In this document: positions 45,067 to 54,691 of the stretch, one piece after another
Numbering within the stretch: the stretch's first letter is position 1
Layout of the letters: each line of letters starts with the position of its first letter
Source: Natronococcus jeotgali DSM 18795
Lineage (GTDB): Archaea; Halobacteriota; Halobacteria; Halobacteriales; Natrialbaceae
Length of the DNA: 60,606 nt
Direction: 5' to 3'
NCBI RefSeq assembly: GCF_000337695.1
Contig: NZ_AOIA01000023.1
Coordinates: forward strand, 1-60,606
Notes under the pieces: model-generated
Told to the model about the DNA's origin: nothing
Database searches by the model: none
What the model saw: the letters and a program-made list of their open reading frames with translations, nothing else
Made by a program: the position numbers and the translations under genes

Positions 45067-45382
45067 CGGCGGAAGCGAACGTGATGTCGGAAAACCGGCA
45101 CTGGAACGTGTTACCGAAGAACCGAAACTGAACCGAGCGTTCTGCCCGGGCTGACAACGGGGAGTTTCCACGCCCTCCCCAGCCGATTCGTTCGGTCGCA
45201 GGGCTTCCTCACTCATCCACTTTCAGAGCACGCTCTGACAAGCCTTCGTTCACGCTGTTCACGAAGACCTCGCACAGTTCGGCCGATAGCTCGCCGTTCG
45301 CTCGCTATCGTCCAACGCGCGCCACCGCAGCGTAGCCCGATCAATACGCGACCACTGTCGACGACTGAAGCGGAACGAGCTC
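45067..45382 (-). other. Possible decayed mobile-element 3' end
   Basis: No intact gene is seen. On the minus strand, short frames broken by stops (ELCEVFVNSVNEGLSERALKVDE then stop; MSEEALRPNESAGEG) run into GGGGAGGGCGTGGAAACTCC, which resembles the sequence after haloarchaeal IS200/IS605-type tnpB genes as I remember it. I can support a relic only weakly. Confidence 0.3.
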
Positions 45383-45979
45383 TCAGAAGCCGTCGAGACG
45401 CGTCTGACCGCCCTCCGACCCGTCGGCGTCCGCGAGCTCCGCGGCGCGCTCGAGCGCGTCCGCAAACGTCTCCTCCTGGCTGCGGTCGTACAGCGTCGCC
45501 GCGGGGTGGACACAGATCAGCAGTCGGCGCGGCGTCCCCTCGATGCGGACCTCCTCGACGGAGCCGGCCTCCTTGGTTACCGACGCCGATCGGCCCAGCA
45601 GGTGTTCGGTGGGCACCTTCCCGAGGGTGACGATCACGTCGGGATCGAGTCGATCGATCTCGGTCTCGAGGTACCCCCGACAGTTCTCGAGTTCCTCCGT
45701 CGTCGGGTCGCGGTTCTCCGGCGGGCGACAGCGCACGCAGTTGGTGATCCGAACCGTCTCCCGGTCCAGACCGACCGTCCGAAGCTGGTCGTCCAGCACC
45801 GAACCGCTCCGGCCGACGAACGGCTCGCCCCGCTCGTCCTCGTTGGCCCCGGGGCCCTCGCCGACGAACAGCACGTCGGCGTCCTCGGGTCCGGTGCCGT
45901 TGACGATTTGACTCCGCGACTCGACCAGCTTCGGACACCGCGTGCACTGGGTCACGCGGAGGTCCTCCATCGTTCCCAT
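45383..45979 (-). CDS. udg: Uracil-DNA glycosylase, family 4 (Fe-S)
   Basis: This 198-residue enzyme removes uracil from DNA. The four Fe-S cysteines fit the family spacing (Cys12, Cys15, Cys84, Cys100). Motif A is GEGPGANEDERGEPFVGRSG and the C-terminal catalytic motif is HPAATLY. The start is ATG 45979; ATG 45970 is three codons later and equally plausible. Confidence 0.92.
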   Translation of the reverse strand: MGTMEDLRVTQCTRCPKLVESRSQIVNGTGPEDADVLFVGEGPGANEDERGEPFVGRSGSVLDDQLRTVGLDRETVRITNCVRCRPPENRDPTTEELENCRGYLETEIDRLDPDVIVTLGKVPTEHLLGRSASVTKEAGSVEEVRIEGTPRRLLICVHPAATLYDRSQEETFADALERAAELADADGSEGGQTRLDGF

Positions 45980-46044
45980 GGCGGTGGCTCAGACGGCGGC
46001 CTACTACGTCTTTCGGGTCGCGTCTGCCGGTCCCTCGAGGAATC

Positions 46045-46638
46045 TCACTCCGCGCGGACGAGCGATTCGGCGTACGAATCGGCCGCCCGCGCGGCCTGCC
46101 GGGCGACCCGAATCGGCTCCGGACGGCCGCCCTCGGGGGTGAACCCGCGGACGACGTCGGCCGCCTCGCCCGGCTCGAGCCCGACGCTGCGGACGTAGAC
46201 CGTCTCGTCGTTGACCGATACGGGTCGGCGCTCCGGAAGCCGACGGTACAGCTCGAGGCGGGCCTCGAGTTCGGCGCCGGAGAAGGCGTCCTCGAGGCCG
46301 GCCTCGAGACCCTCGCTGTCCTCGAACGTCACCGACACTACCGGCTGTTCGCTTCCGCGTTCGATCGCCGAAAAATCGAGAACGTTGAACCACGCGGGCG
46401 CGGTGGCCCCGATCAGAACGTACCGAACGTCGGGTCGACCGACGTCGTCGATCAGTTCGGAGACGGCGTCGGTCGCGTCGGTGCCACCGACGGTACACCG
46501 TCGGTATCCCAGTCCGTCGACGACGCGGTCGGCGCGGACGACCGCGCCGGCGACCGTGCTCCGACGCGTTTCGTCCGGAGCGTCCGTCCTCCCGCGGAAC
46601 GACTCGGCGATACCGAGCGCCCGCGCCCCGGGCTTCAT
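46045..46638 (-). CDS. DUF99 (endonuclease V-like) protein
   Basis: This 197-residue DUF99 protein has MKPGARALGIAESF, TVAGAVVRADRVVDGLGYRRCTVGGTDATDAVSELI and RPVSVNDETVYVRSVGL. The fold is related to endonuclease V, but the catalytic role is unproven. Its ATG overlaps the TGA of the DUF5786 gene (ATGA), so translation is coupled. Confidence 0.85.
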   Translation of the reverse strand: MKPGARALGIAESFRGRTDAPDETRRSTVAGAVVRADRVVDGLGYRRCTVGGTDATDAVSELIDDVGRPDVRYVLIGATAPAWFNVLDFSAIERGSEQPVVSVTFEDSEGLEAGLEDAFSGAELEARLELYRRLPERRPVSVNDETVYVRSVGLEPGEAADVVRGFTPEGGRPEPIRVARQAARAADSYAESLVRAE

Positions 46639-46811
46639 TCGGGGTCGTCCTTGATCTCCTGGAGCCGATCGAGCAGTTCGTCGCTCGAGGCGCCGTTCTC
46701 GAACTCGATCGAGCCGTGGTGATGGTTCTGTTCCGACTGGACGGCCTCGTCGTCGTCGAAATCGGCGTCGACCTCCTGCTGTTCGGATTCGTCGTAGCTC
46801 CCGAATCCCAT
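46635..46811 (-). CDS. DUF5786 small acidic protein
   Basis: This 58-residue haloarchaeal protein (MGFGSYDESEQQEVDADFDDDEAV...HHHGSIEFENGASSDELLDRLQEIKDD) matches the small conserved family DUF5786. It is strongly acidic, probably with one helix at the C-terminus. ATG 46811 is preferred to upstream in-frame codons because it gives the conserved MGFGSYDE start. It forms an operon with the DUF99 gene. Confidence 0.82.
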   Translation of the reverse strand: MGFGSYDESEQQEVDADFDDDEAVQSEQNHHHGSIEFENGASSDELLDRLQEIKDDPE

Positions 46812-47077
46812 ACGGTGTCTACTTCGGGAGTGACCTTGAAAAGTTTCGTGGTGGGCCACATTTAACCTCCTTAAATATCAGGTGTCCGTCCGGTTCGGGA
46901 ATCGATCGCTCGGCGGAAAAACTGCGGTCCACACCCGATACCCGTATTTCGCTAACGCGGCGGCGGAACCTGTAGGTGCGTTTATAACCGCCGTCCGATC
47001 GGCGTCGGCGACCACGCGAGGACGGCGAGGGCGCCTCCGGCAGTACCGTTTTGCCGCCGGCCCACGACCCACCCTGT

Positions 47078-47692
47078 ATGGAGGTTCACCACGTCACCGA
47101 GGACGCGGAGACGTTCACCTGCAACGCCTACCTCGTCGAGGGCGATCGACCGACGCTGGTCGACGCGGGCTCGTGGGACGGCGTCGTCGACGAGATCCGC
47201 AACCGCGTCGACGAGGTCGACGCCGTCGCGATGACCCACCAGCACGGCGACCACGTCGAACAGCTCGAGGCCGTCTGCGAGGCCTTCGATCCCGAAGACG
47301 TGTACGCCTACGACCACCACCCGGAGCGCACGACGCCGATCGCGGACGGCGATGCGGTCCGGATCGGCGACGAGGAGTTCGAGGTCGTCTACACGCCCGG
47401 CCACGCCGACGATCACGTCTCGTTCGTCTCCGGATCGACGCTGTTCTCGGGGGACGTCGTCGTCCACGACGACGGCGCCTTCGACTACGGGAGCTTCGGC
47501 CGAACCGACATGGCGGGCCAGTCCCGGGAACGGCTCATCGAGAGCATCGAGGACCTGCTCGAGCGCATGCCCGACGGGGTCGAGCACATGTACTCGGGCC
47601 ACGGCGGCGTCTTCCACGGGAATGTCCGAGATGTCGTCGAGCGGGCGCTCGAGCGCGCGGAGAAGCGGGAGCCGAAGTACCCCGACGAGTAG
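47078..47692 (+). CDS. MBL-fold metallo-hydrolase (glyoxalase II-like)
   Basis: This 204-residue metallo-beta-lactamase-fold hydrolase has the THQHGDH metal motif (His54, His56, Asp58, His59), GHADDHVSF and a terminal SGHG. It is shorter than glyoxalase II and lacks its C-terminal domain, so the thioester or other substrate is unknown. The preceding 266-base gap contains AT-rich promoter sequence for both divergent genes. Confidence 0.85.
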   Translation: MEVHHVTEDAETFTCNAYLVEGDRPTLVDAGSWDGVVDEIRNRVDEVDAVAMTHQHGDHVEQLEAVCEAFDPEDVYAYDHHPERTTPIADGDAVRIGDEEFEVVYTPGHADDHVSFVSGSTLFSGDVVVHDDGAFDYGSFGRTDMAGQSRERLIESIEDLLERMPDGVEHMYSGHGGVFHGNVRDVVERALERAEKREPKYPDE

Positions 47693-47761
47693 CGCCCGCT
47701 CGAGGCCGTCGATTGCAGGGAGAAACGGCGGGCCGAACCGCGACCCGACGGGAACGAACCG

Positions 47762-47911
47762 TTACGCCGCTCGGGGCTCGGTCGCCTTCGGGCGGAGGTT
47801 CTTGTAGCCGCACTTGCGGCAGCTGTCGGCGTCGCGCGCGTTACGGGCGTTACAGCGCATACAGATCATCTTCTGGAGCATCCGTTCTTCGGCGGCGTCG
47901 AAGCTTGGCAT
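47762..47911 (-). CDS. rpl40e: 50S ribosomal protein L40e
   Basis: This 49-residue zinc-ribbon ribosomal protein (eL40) has CMRC and CRKC knuckles and the conserved [29 protein letters not shown]. The start is ATG 47911, supported by a TATA box GGTTATATGC at 47943-47934 (minus strand). It is very small but unmistakable. Confidence 0.95.
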   Translation of the reverse strand: MPSFDAAEERMLQKMICMRCNARNARDADSCRKCGYKNLRPKATEPRAA

Positions 47912-48004
47912 GTCGCTCCGTTGGCCCGTTGTGCATATAACCGCTGTGGTCGCGAACCCGTCTCGGGGCGAATGATTATCACTCGCCGACACGAATCGAG
48001 AACC

Positions 48005-48910
48005 ATGTCCCGGTCCGTCCGCGAGTGGTCGGCACTCCCCCAGGAGACGCCGCTCCGGACGGTCCTCCTGTACGCTCCGTACGGTCTCTACGGCGGATTC
48101 GCCGCGTGGATCGTCGGATTCGCCGTCCTGCTGACCGTCGGCCAGGCGCTCGTCGGTTCCCCCGTCGCCCTCGCGCTGTTCGCGACGCTCGTCGGCGGTC
48201 CCGTCTCGGTCGTCACCCTGGCGTTGCTCGCCCGCCGCGACGGCCTCTCGAAGTGGACGGATAAACTGTTCCTGACGGATCGCCTCACCCGACGCGGGCT
48301 CGTGGTCGCGATCGCCCTCGGCGTCGCGGGGGTCGGCGTCGCGGGCAGCCTCTCGCCGCGGGGGACCGTGTTGCTCGTCTTCGTCGGAACGCCGGCGCTG
48401 GCGCTCGTCTCGAGCGCGGCCGAGACGGGAGTCGAGTTCGATCCGGAGGCGCGCCGGGTCGTGGTACGAAACGATCGACGGGTCGGGAGCGCGGCCGAGA
48501 CGAGCGTCGATCTCGCGAACGTCGCGAGCGCCCGCAGAGTGCCCCTCGGCGCGCTCGGACTGTACGTCTGCCGGCGCGTCGGCGCGAAGCCCGTCCTCGT
48601 CTCGGTCCCCGAACGTCACCGCTTGGCCTTCGAGCGCGCGCTCGAGGACGGCGTCCGCGCGTCGCCGACCGCCGAGCCGAAGGCGCCGAGCACGACCCGA
48701 CCGATGCGACTCGTGCTCGCGGTCGTCTCCCTCAAGTTCTTCGCGGTCGCGGCCGCGGTCGGCTACCTCGGCTACGCCGCCTCTACCCCGGGCTCCGATC
48801 GAGCGCTCGCTTTCCTCTCGACGCTGGTCTTCTTCGGCGCACTCACGCTCTGGTACGCCTGCTACGAGTCGTGGCTGGCGCGCCGGCAGCGAGCGCGCTC
48901 CGGGGAGTAG
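48005..48910 (+). CDS. Multi-span membrane protein, unknown function
   Basis: This 301-residue protein has about four spans in the first half ([80 protein letters not shown]), a soluble PH-like segment (about 140-225: [32 protein letters not shown]) and two C-terminal spans. The middle resembles bacterial PH-like membrane proteins, but no specific family is recognised. ATG 48005 gives the best start; ATG 47972 is possible. Confidence 0.68.
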   Translation: MSRSVREWSALPQETPLRTVLLYAPYGLYGGFAAWIVGFAVLLTVGQALVGSPVALALFATLVGGPVSVVTLALLARRDGLSKWTDKLFLTDRLTRRGLVVAIALGVAGVGVAGSLSPRGTVLLVFVGTPALALVSSAAETGVEFDPEARRVVVRNDRRVGSAAETSVDLANVASARRVPLGALGLYVCRRVGAKPVLVSVPERHRLAFERALEDGVRASPTAEPKAPSTTRPMRLVLAVVSLKFFAVAAAVGYLGYAASTPGSDRALAFLSTLVFFGALTLWYACYESWLARRQRARSGE

Positions 48911-48944
48911 CTCCGGTGACGGCCGGGAACGCCTGCGCCCGCGG

Positions 48945-49454
48945 CTACGCCGACTCCTCGTCGGCCAGGTAGTCGTCCTGGACCGCGACGACCTCGCTCG
49001 AGTCGGCGCAGTCGCCGTACCGTCGCAACGGCTCCTCGTTGAGCGCCAGGAAGGTCTCGCCCCAGCGGAACGGCTCGAGCAGCGCCTCGGCCCGCTCGCG
49101 GTCGCCGAGGATACAGCAAGCGGCCGCCAGCGCCTCGACGGTGGTCAGCCGGAACGGACGGCCGTAGTTGACCGGGTTCGCGGCCACCAGAAAGGGCAGC
49201 GCCCGGTGGACGCCGTTCATCCGAAAGGCGGCCTCCTCGGCGGACTCCCAGGAGCAGTCCAGCGCGACCAGCGTCCCCAGCGCCTCGTCGGCGTCGGCCG
49301 GCGAGAGCGCCCGATCGGCGTGGGGGTTGAGGACGACGCCGTAGGGCACCTGCCGCATATTTCGGTAGAGCGTCGCCTCGTCGAACTGCTCGAGCCGGCG
49401 GGCGGTGCATTTCTCTGGGTCGTCGTCGCCCTCGTAGTAGACGTGACAGTCCAC
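48945..49454 (-). CDS. tsr3: Tsr3 (DUF367) rRNA aminocarboxypropyltransferase
   Basis: This 169-residue protein matches Tsr3, which uses SAM to add an aminocarboxypropyl group to small-subunit rRNA. Signatures are [66 protein letters not shown] and [18 protein letters not shown]. The GTG start at 49454 begins [24 protein letters not shown] as in archaeal homologues. Confidence 0.92.
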   Translation of the reverse strand: MDCHVYYEGDDDPEKCTARRLEQFDEATLYRNMRQVPYGVVLNPHADRALSPADADEALGTLVALDCSWESAEEAAFRMNGVHRALPFLVAANPVNYGRPFRLTTVEALAAACCILGDRERAEALLEPFRWGETFLALNEEPLRRYGDCADSSEVVAVQDDYLADEESA

Positions 49455-49552
49455 GGTCGACGCGAGGTAGGGGCGCCGACGAGAAAAGCGGGTCGGTCCC
49501 TCGAATCCGCGGCTCGGCGTCCCGGCGCGGTCGGTCCGTCGCGGGGGTACGG

Positions 49553-51355
49553 TTAGCCCTCGTGGATCGCCTCCCCGCGGTTCAGCCGCGCGGCGATCGT
49601 AAACGTCTGCTCGGCCTCGCGTCTGGTCGGGAAGTGCGCGGCCATGTACCGCGCCGTCGCGATCATCGGTGTTCGGCGGCGGGACTCGCGGTCGACGCGT
49701 CCGGTGTGCTCGCCGTCCGGGTGCCCGTCGGCGAGGTCGAATTGCCGGACCGCGGCCTCGAAGTTCTGGATCGCGTGGAAGCCAGCGTCCTCGCGCAGCA
49801 AGGCGTGGCCGAGGGTTCGCTTCAGCTCCCCGGGATCGCCCCCGCAGTCGAGGAACTCGCCGACGAGCCGCCCCGCCTCGTCGACCTCGCCCTCGACGTC
49901 GAACGTCTCGAGCAGGTCCTCGAGAACGCCCTCTGGATCCCGACCGGTGTCGTTTGCGCCCGGCTCCGGGATCGGCGCTGGCGGCGTGTTGAGGAAACGA
50001 TCGAGGTAGACGCTGATCGCGGCGTCGAAGACGCCCCGATAGAGTTCGACGGCGTCGGTCCGGCGGGACGCCCCGTGGACCGCGTTCGCGTAGGTGAACG
50101 TGTGGTGGACCGTGTTCCAGTCGGAGAACTCGTTGGCCGTACCGAACTGCGCGATCCGCGTCGCGGCCGCGTGGACGACCTCGCTCGCGAGGGCCTCGCT
50201 CGTCGCCCCCTCCCGAACGGCGTCCGCGAGCGCGTCGACGATCGCCTCGGGGTCGTCCGCGAGCAGCGTCTCCCGGAACCCCTCCGGAACCGACCAGCTG
50301 CTCCCCTCGCCCTCGGCGACCAGCGCCTCGAGTCCCTCCGTCGCGGCGACGTCGCCGCCGTAGACGTCCTCGAGCAGGACGACGAGGTCGACGGGTCGGC
50401 GCCACGACGACCGTTCGTCGCTTCTGTCGGCCGTCACCAGGGGTTCGACGAGCGCCGCGATCGCGTCGTCGGCGTGCTCCGGACCGGCGTGCTCGAGGCT
50501 CTCGAAGGCCGTGTTCGCGAAGTCCAGCACGTGGCCCGTCGAGAGGTAGGGGTGGTCGGTCGCCGCGGCGAAGACCAGCTCGGCGAGCTCGCTCTCGGAT
50601 CGGTCGGCCGCGACGGCGGTTCGCAGGCACCGCTCCGCGCCGTCGGCGTCCCGCACCTCGACGCAGTCGCGGAACCAGCGTTTCAGCCTGTCGAACGGAA
50701 CCTCGCGGGTCGAGAGGGAGGGCTGGTCGAAGTTGGGCGGTTCGCCGGCGCAGTCGGCGGCGACGCGACGGGCCGCGGTGTACAGCGCCCGCTTGCGGTC
50801 CTCGGGTGCGAGGTCGTCGATCGCGTTCGCCAGACAGCCCAGGATCGTCAGCCCCGATCCCCAGCCGCCCTCGCGGTAGTCGGTGCCGAAATCGAGGATC
50901 GTCGCGGTCGGCTCGCGGTAGTCGACGCCGGCCTCGAGCAGCCCGATCGTCGCCTTCGCCAGGACGAGCCCGAGGTTCTCCTCGAGCCCGGTCTCGAGGC
51001 GGCTCTCCCAGTGCTCGGCGGGCGGGCGCTCGCGCTCGGGATCGGGATCGACGTAGACCTCGCCGCCCCGAACCTCGACGGGGTAGGTCTGTACGTCGTC
51101 GGCCCACGGATCGAACGTGTCCCCGCAGGCGAGTTCGAACCGCGCGTGGTGCCAGTGACAGGTGAGGACGCCGTCGTCGACGGTCCCCTCCGAGAGGGGA
51201 AACCCCATGTGGGGACAGCGGTTGTCGACGGCCCGAACCTCGCCCTCGTGGTGAAACAGCGCCAGCGGGGTGCCGTCGACGCTGACCTGCGCGCGCCCCC
51301 GCTCCCGCAACTCCTCGAGCGAGACGGCCGTCCGGAAGTCGTCGGTCGTCGCCAT
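49553..51355 (-). CDS. Rieske [2Fe-2S] domain fused to a ~500-residue helical domain
   Basis: This 600-residue protein opens with a Rieske ferredoxin-type domain: ligands Cys47/His49 (CPHMG) and Cys66/His69 (CHWHH). The remaining 490 residues are mostly helical, with [55 protein letters not shown] and repeated His/Asp patterns. They have no oxygenase metal triad that I can assign, though several conserved-looking histidines are present. No membrane spans or signal peptide are seen, so it should be cytoplasmic. Function unknown; possibly an oxygenase or an electron-transfer partner. Confidence 0.75.
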   Translation of the reverse strand: MATTDDFRTAVSLEELRERGRAQVSVDGTPLALFHHEGEVRAVDNRCPHMGFPLSEGTVDDGVLTCHWHHARFELACGDTFDPWADDVQTYPVEVRGGEVYVDPDPERERPPAEHWESRLETGLEENLGLVLAKATIGLLEAGVDYREPTATILDFGTDYREGGWGSGLTILGCLANAIDDLAPEDRKRALYTAARRVAADCAGEPPNFDQPSLSTREVPFDRLKRWFRDCVEVRDADGAERCLRTAVAADRSESELAELVFAAATDHPYLSTGHVLDFANTAFESLEHAGPEHADDAIAALVEPLVTADRSDERSSWRRPVDLVVLLEDVYGGDVAATEGLEALVAEGEGSSWSVPEGFRETLLADDPEAIVDALADAVREGATSEALASEVVHAAATRIAQFGTANEFSDWNTVHHTFTYANAVHGASRRTDAVELYRGVFDAAISVYLDRFLNTPPAPIPEPGANDTGRDPEGVLEDLLETFDVEGEVDEAGRLVGEFLDCGGDPGELKRTLGHALLREDAGFHAIQNFEAAVRQFDLADGHPDGEHTGRVDRESRRRTPMIATARYMAAHFPTRREAEQTFTIAARLNRGEAIHEG

Positions 51356-51445
51356 AGGCGTGGTATCGCGGACCACGGACGTAAGGGTTCGCGCTAGCGG
51401 TCCCAGAGGACGGTACTTTTGGCCCTGCCGCCGAGACCCGTTGGT

Positions 51446-51775
51446 ATGGACGCCGTCGCCCTCGTCGACCGTTACTACGAGTCGCTCGACGCCCGCGAGT
51501 ACGACGCCCTCGAGGAGGTCCTGGCGCCCGCGTTCGTCCAGCAACGCCCCGACCGCCGCTTCGAGGGCCGCGAGTCGTTCGTGCGGTTCATGCGCGAGGA
51601 CCGCCCGAACGAGGCGACGCGCCACGAACTCGAGGACGTCCTCGCCGACGGCGGGAGCGTCGCGGTTCGGGGACGCGTGGTCGACGAGGAGACGGGGTCG
51701 GCGCTGTTCGCGTTCGCCGACTTCTTCCGGATCGAGGCGGGCGCGATCACCCGCCTCGAGACCTACAGTCGCTGA
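51446..51775 (+). CDS. NTF2-like (SnoaL-type) small protein 2
   Basis: This 109-residue paralogue of the protein at 44710-45066 shares the order YY-(D/E)-(A/S)-L/V-D...VAVRG...FAFADF. Its ligand is unknown. It lies between the Rieske fusion (divergent) and the rhodanese-MBL fusion (convergent). Confidence 0.82.
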   Translation: MDAVALVDRYYESLDAREYDALEEVLAPAFVQQRPDRRFEGRESFVRFMREDRPNEATRHELEDVLADGGSVAVRGRVVDEETGSALFAFADFFRIEAGAITRLETYSR

Positions 51776-51785
51776 CGGGGCACAC

Positions 51786-52928
51786 TCAGGCCGAGCAGTT
51801 GTTCGGCCCCATCTCGAGTTCGACCCGATCTTCGGGCGCGAGCTCGAGCGCCCCGCGGTTGCGCTCGATGATCTCCTCGAAGTTCGCGGGCTTCTCGCCG
51901 GCGTCGGCCAACCGGTCGACGAACGCCTCCTCGTCGAGCTCGAGGGCGTCGATCCCCGTACGCGCCGCCCGGACCGTCGTCGAGATCTCCTCGCCGGGCG
52001 CACCGTGGGCGAACTCGCCGTCGGCCGTGACGGTGACGTGTCCCGGCAGGACGACGACGCTCTCGGGCTCGGCCAGGATCGTTCGGTGCAGCGTCTCGTA
52101 GAGCATCCGCGCACCCGTCTCGCCCTCGTCCTCGCTGAACTCGAGTTCGGTCCGACCCGTCGAGTCGACGTGCAAGGTGTCGGCCGTCAGCAGCGCCCGG
52201 TCGTCAACGAGGACGTTGATCATCTCGCTGGTGTGGCCCGGCGCGGCGATCGCTTTCAGCTCGCGCTCGCCGACCGCGAGCACCTCGTTGCGCTCGAGGG
52301 CGTCGTACTCGAACTCGACGTCGCGTTCGGTCGCGCGCTCGCTCAGGTAGTACGGCACCTCGAGTTCGTCGGCGAGCTGGCGGCCCCCTGAGACGTGGTC
52401 GGCGTGGACGTGGCTGTCGATCACCCCGACGACCGAGAGCCCGGCCTCCTCGGCGGCGACCGTGAACTCGTCGGTGTCCGCGGTCGGGTCGACGACGACG
52501 GCCTCACCGGTTTCTCCGCAGCCGACGACGTAGCCCAGACACCCCTTCGCACGACGCTGGACCTGGACGATCCGGGCGTCCCCGGTCCCCTCGATCTCGA
52601 CCGCGTCGTAGACGCCGCTCCAGCCCTTCATCCCGCCGTCGACGGTCTCGACCGCGTAGGCGTCGGTCGCCGACTCGAGCTGGGTCGCCAGGTTCCCCGA
52701 GGAGAGCCCCTTCGCGCAGATGGTGATCACTCGCTCCGTGTCGCCGACCAGCTCCTCGAACTCCTCGAGGCGGCCGTCGACCTCCTCGTCGGGGCCGAAC
52801 GGGAAGTGCAACGCGCCCGGGACGTGCCAGGAGTCGTAGCTGTCCTCGGGCCGCGTGTCCACGAGCGCGAACTCCTCGTCCCCGTCCTGCAGTTCGGCGA
52901 GTCGGTCCGCGGTGAGGGTCGTAACCAT
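51786..52928 (-). CDS. Rhodanese-MBL fusion (persulfide dioxygenase-like)
   Basis: This 380-residue protein joins an N-terminal rhodanese domain (catalytic Cys71 in ICAKGLSSG) to an ETHE1-like metallo-beta-lactamase domain (SHVHADHVSGG metal site; APGHTSEM; LPGHV). ETHE1 enzymes oxidise glutathione persulfide to sulfite, and rhodaneses move sulfane sulfur, so the fusion should handle persulfide. Haloarchaea lack glutathione, so gamma-glutamylcysteine persulfide is the inferred substrate. ATG 52928 is followed directly by rhodanese sequence. Confidence 0.88.
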   Translation of the reverse strand: MVTTLTADRLAELQDGDEEFALVDTRPEDSYDSWHVPGALHFPFGPDEEVDGRLEEFEELVGDTERVITICAKGLSSGNLATQLESATDAYAVETVDGGMKGWSGVYDAVEIEGTGDARIVQVQRRAKGCLGYVVGCGETGEAVVVDPTADTDEFTVAAEEAGLSVVGVIDSHVHADHVSGGRQLADELEVPYYLSERATERDVEFEYDALERNEVLAVGERELKAIAAPGHTSEMINVLVDDRALLTADTLHVDSTGRTELEFSEDEGETGARMLYETLHRTILAEPESVVVLPGHVTVTADGEFAHGAPGEEISTTVRAARTGIDALELDEEAFVDRLADAGEKPANFEEIIERNRGALELAPEDRVELEMGPNNCSA

Positions 52929-53122
52929 GCGCGTGGTACGTCGGCGATCGACGTAAACGTCCCCACGGCACGCGTCGGCACCACCGTGTCCCCTCGCGAA
53001 CCGTCCCCTCGAGGACGAGGAGGCCGCTACGGGCTCGCGCAATCCTCGAGGCGATCCGGGGCCGCGCCCCGACGAGCGGCGGGAGCGATAGGTTCATCCC
53101 GCTGATCGAAAAACTCGGGAGC

Positions 53123-54652
53123 ATGACACTGTCCGATGCGGTCGCGGGAGCCGTCGCGGCGTTGCGACGCCGGCCGGCCGACGTCCTGCCCTTCTACCTG
53201 CTCGGGGCCGCGATCCCGGCGATCGTCCGCGTCCTCCCGTTTCTGGGGGTCGCCGTCGCCGTCGTCTACCTCGAGCTCTCGGGGCGGCTCGACGCCGCGC
53301 TCGCCGACCTCGAGCCCGGCGCCCTCGAGCCGCCCGACCCCGAGGCCGAGCCGGCGGCGTTCGACGCCTGGGCCGAAGAGGTCGTTCCGCTGGCCGAACA
53401 GCTGTTTCCGCTCGAGGTGCAGCTGCTCGCGGCGGCCGTCGCCCTCGGGTCGATCGTCCTCGCGGTCGTGCTCTACGGGGCCGTCTCCGCCGGCCAGCTG
53501 TCGGCCTGTTACGGTCGACTTCGGGACGACCGCGGGCTGGCGGTCGGCCTCGCCGGGGCGGAGCGGTTCTGGCTCCGGTTCGTCGGCCTCTACCTCCTCG
53601 AGATCGGCGCCTGGATCGCCGTCGGCGCGATCGGGCTCGCCGGCGCCGCGCTGATCGGCGGCGCGCTCGCCGCCGCGACCGGAACCGGCGCCGCGGCGGC
53701 CCTCGTGGCCATTCCCGCCCTGCTCGCGGCCGCGGTCGCGTTCGCGGCGATCCGAGCCGTGTTCGCGTTCGCCCCCGCCGCCGTCGTCGTCGACGACGCG
53801 GGCGTGGTCGGCTCGCTGTCGGCGACCGTCGGCTTCCTCCGTCGCCACCCGATCGCGGCCGGCTTCTACTACGTCCTCGCGGTCGGCTCGACGGTCGCGC
53901 TGTCGGCCCTCACGAGCGTGTTCGTGGTGCTCGAGGTCCCCTCGATCGGGGCGCTGCTGACCGCCCTGGTCGCCCTTCCGTTTCTGGACCTGCTGAAAGT
54001 CGGGCTGTACGGCGGCCCGACGGGACGGCTCTCCCCGCCGCCGGCGCCCGAACGGTCGTTCCGGAGCCGCTTCGCCGACGGCCTCCGGCGGGGCTGGGCC
54101 GAGCTGCTCGCGTTCGTCCGAGCGACGCCGCTGTTGCACGCGTTCGTCGTCGCCGCCGCCGTCGGCACGTTCTGGGCCGGCTGGGAGCTGGCCGAGCCGC
54201 TGGTCGGCACTACCGAGACCTCCATCGCGGCCCGCCTCGAGGGTCACGTCCCGCCGACGGCCGCCGTCGAGTTCTTCGGAAACAACTGGACGGTCGCGTA
54301 CACGACCGCCTTCGGCGGGCTCGCGCTCGCGGTCCCGGCGTTCGTCGCGCTGGCGTTCAACGGGCTAGTGATGGGAGTCACCGCCCGGCTCGAGGTCGAA
54401 CTCGCCGAGCTCGCGGCGTTCGTCCTCCCTCACGGGCTCCTCGAGGTGCCCGCGATCCTCGTCGCCGGCGCGCTCGGGCTCTGGCTCGGGGCCGTCGGCT
54501 GGCGGAGGCTCCGCGGGCGCGCGAGCCGACGGGAGGTCGTCGACGCGCTCGAGCGGGCGTTCTGGGTCGTCGTCGGCCTCGGGATCGTGCTCGCCGTCGC
54601 GGGGTTCGTTGAGGGGTTCGTCAGCCCGTACTACTACGAGCCGTTCCTCTGA
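53123..54652 (+). CDS. Membrane protein with SpoIIM-like C-terminal domain
   Basis: This 509-residue protein has about ten spans. The N-terminal half resembles DUF7847-type haloarchaeal membrane modules (AGAVAALRRRPADVLPFYLLGAAIPAIVRVLPFLG; LSATVGFLRRHPIAAGFYYVLAVGS). The C-terminal half matches stage II sporulation protein M (FFGNNWTVAYTTAFGGLALAVPAFVALAFNGLVMG; FVLPHGLLEVPAILVAGALGLWLG). SpoIIM-like proteins in archaea have no known role. It is followed 39 bases later by mgtE. Confidence 0.8.
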   Translation: MTLSDAVAGAVAALRRRPADVLPFYLLGAAIPAIVRVLPFLGVAVAVVYLELSGRLDAALADLEPGALEPPDPEAEPAAFDAWAEEVVPLAEQLFPLEVQLLAAAVALGSIVLAVVLYGAVSAGQLSACYGRLRDDRGLAVGLAGAERFWLRFVGLYLLEIGAWIAVGAIGLAGAALIGGALAAATGTGAAAALVAIPALLAAAVAFAAIRAVFAFAPAAVVVDDAGVVGSLSATVGFLRRHPIAAGFYYVLAVGSTVALSALTSVFVVLEVPSIGALLTALVALPFLDLLKVGLYGGPTGRLSPPPAPERSFRSRFADGLRRGWAELLAFVRATPLLHAFVVAAAVGTFWAGWELAEPLVGTTETSIAARLEGHVPPTAAVEFFGNNWTVAYTTAFGGLALAVPAFVALAFNGLVMGVTARLEVELAELAAFVLPHGLLEVPAILVAGALGLWLGAVGWRRLRGRASRREVVDALERAFWVVVGLGIVLAVAGFVEGFVSPYYYEPFL

Positions 54653-54691
54653 GATCGGTACGACTTAGTAGCCCATCTGCCGTTTCGGACT

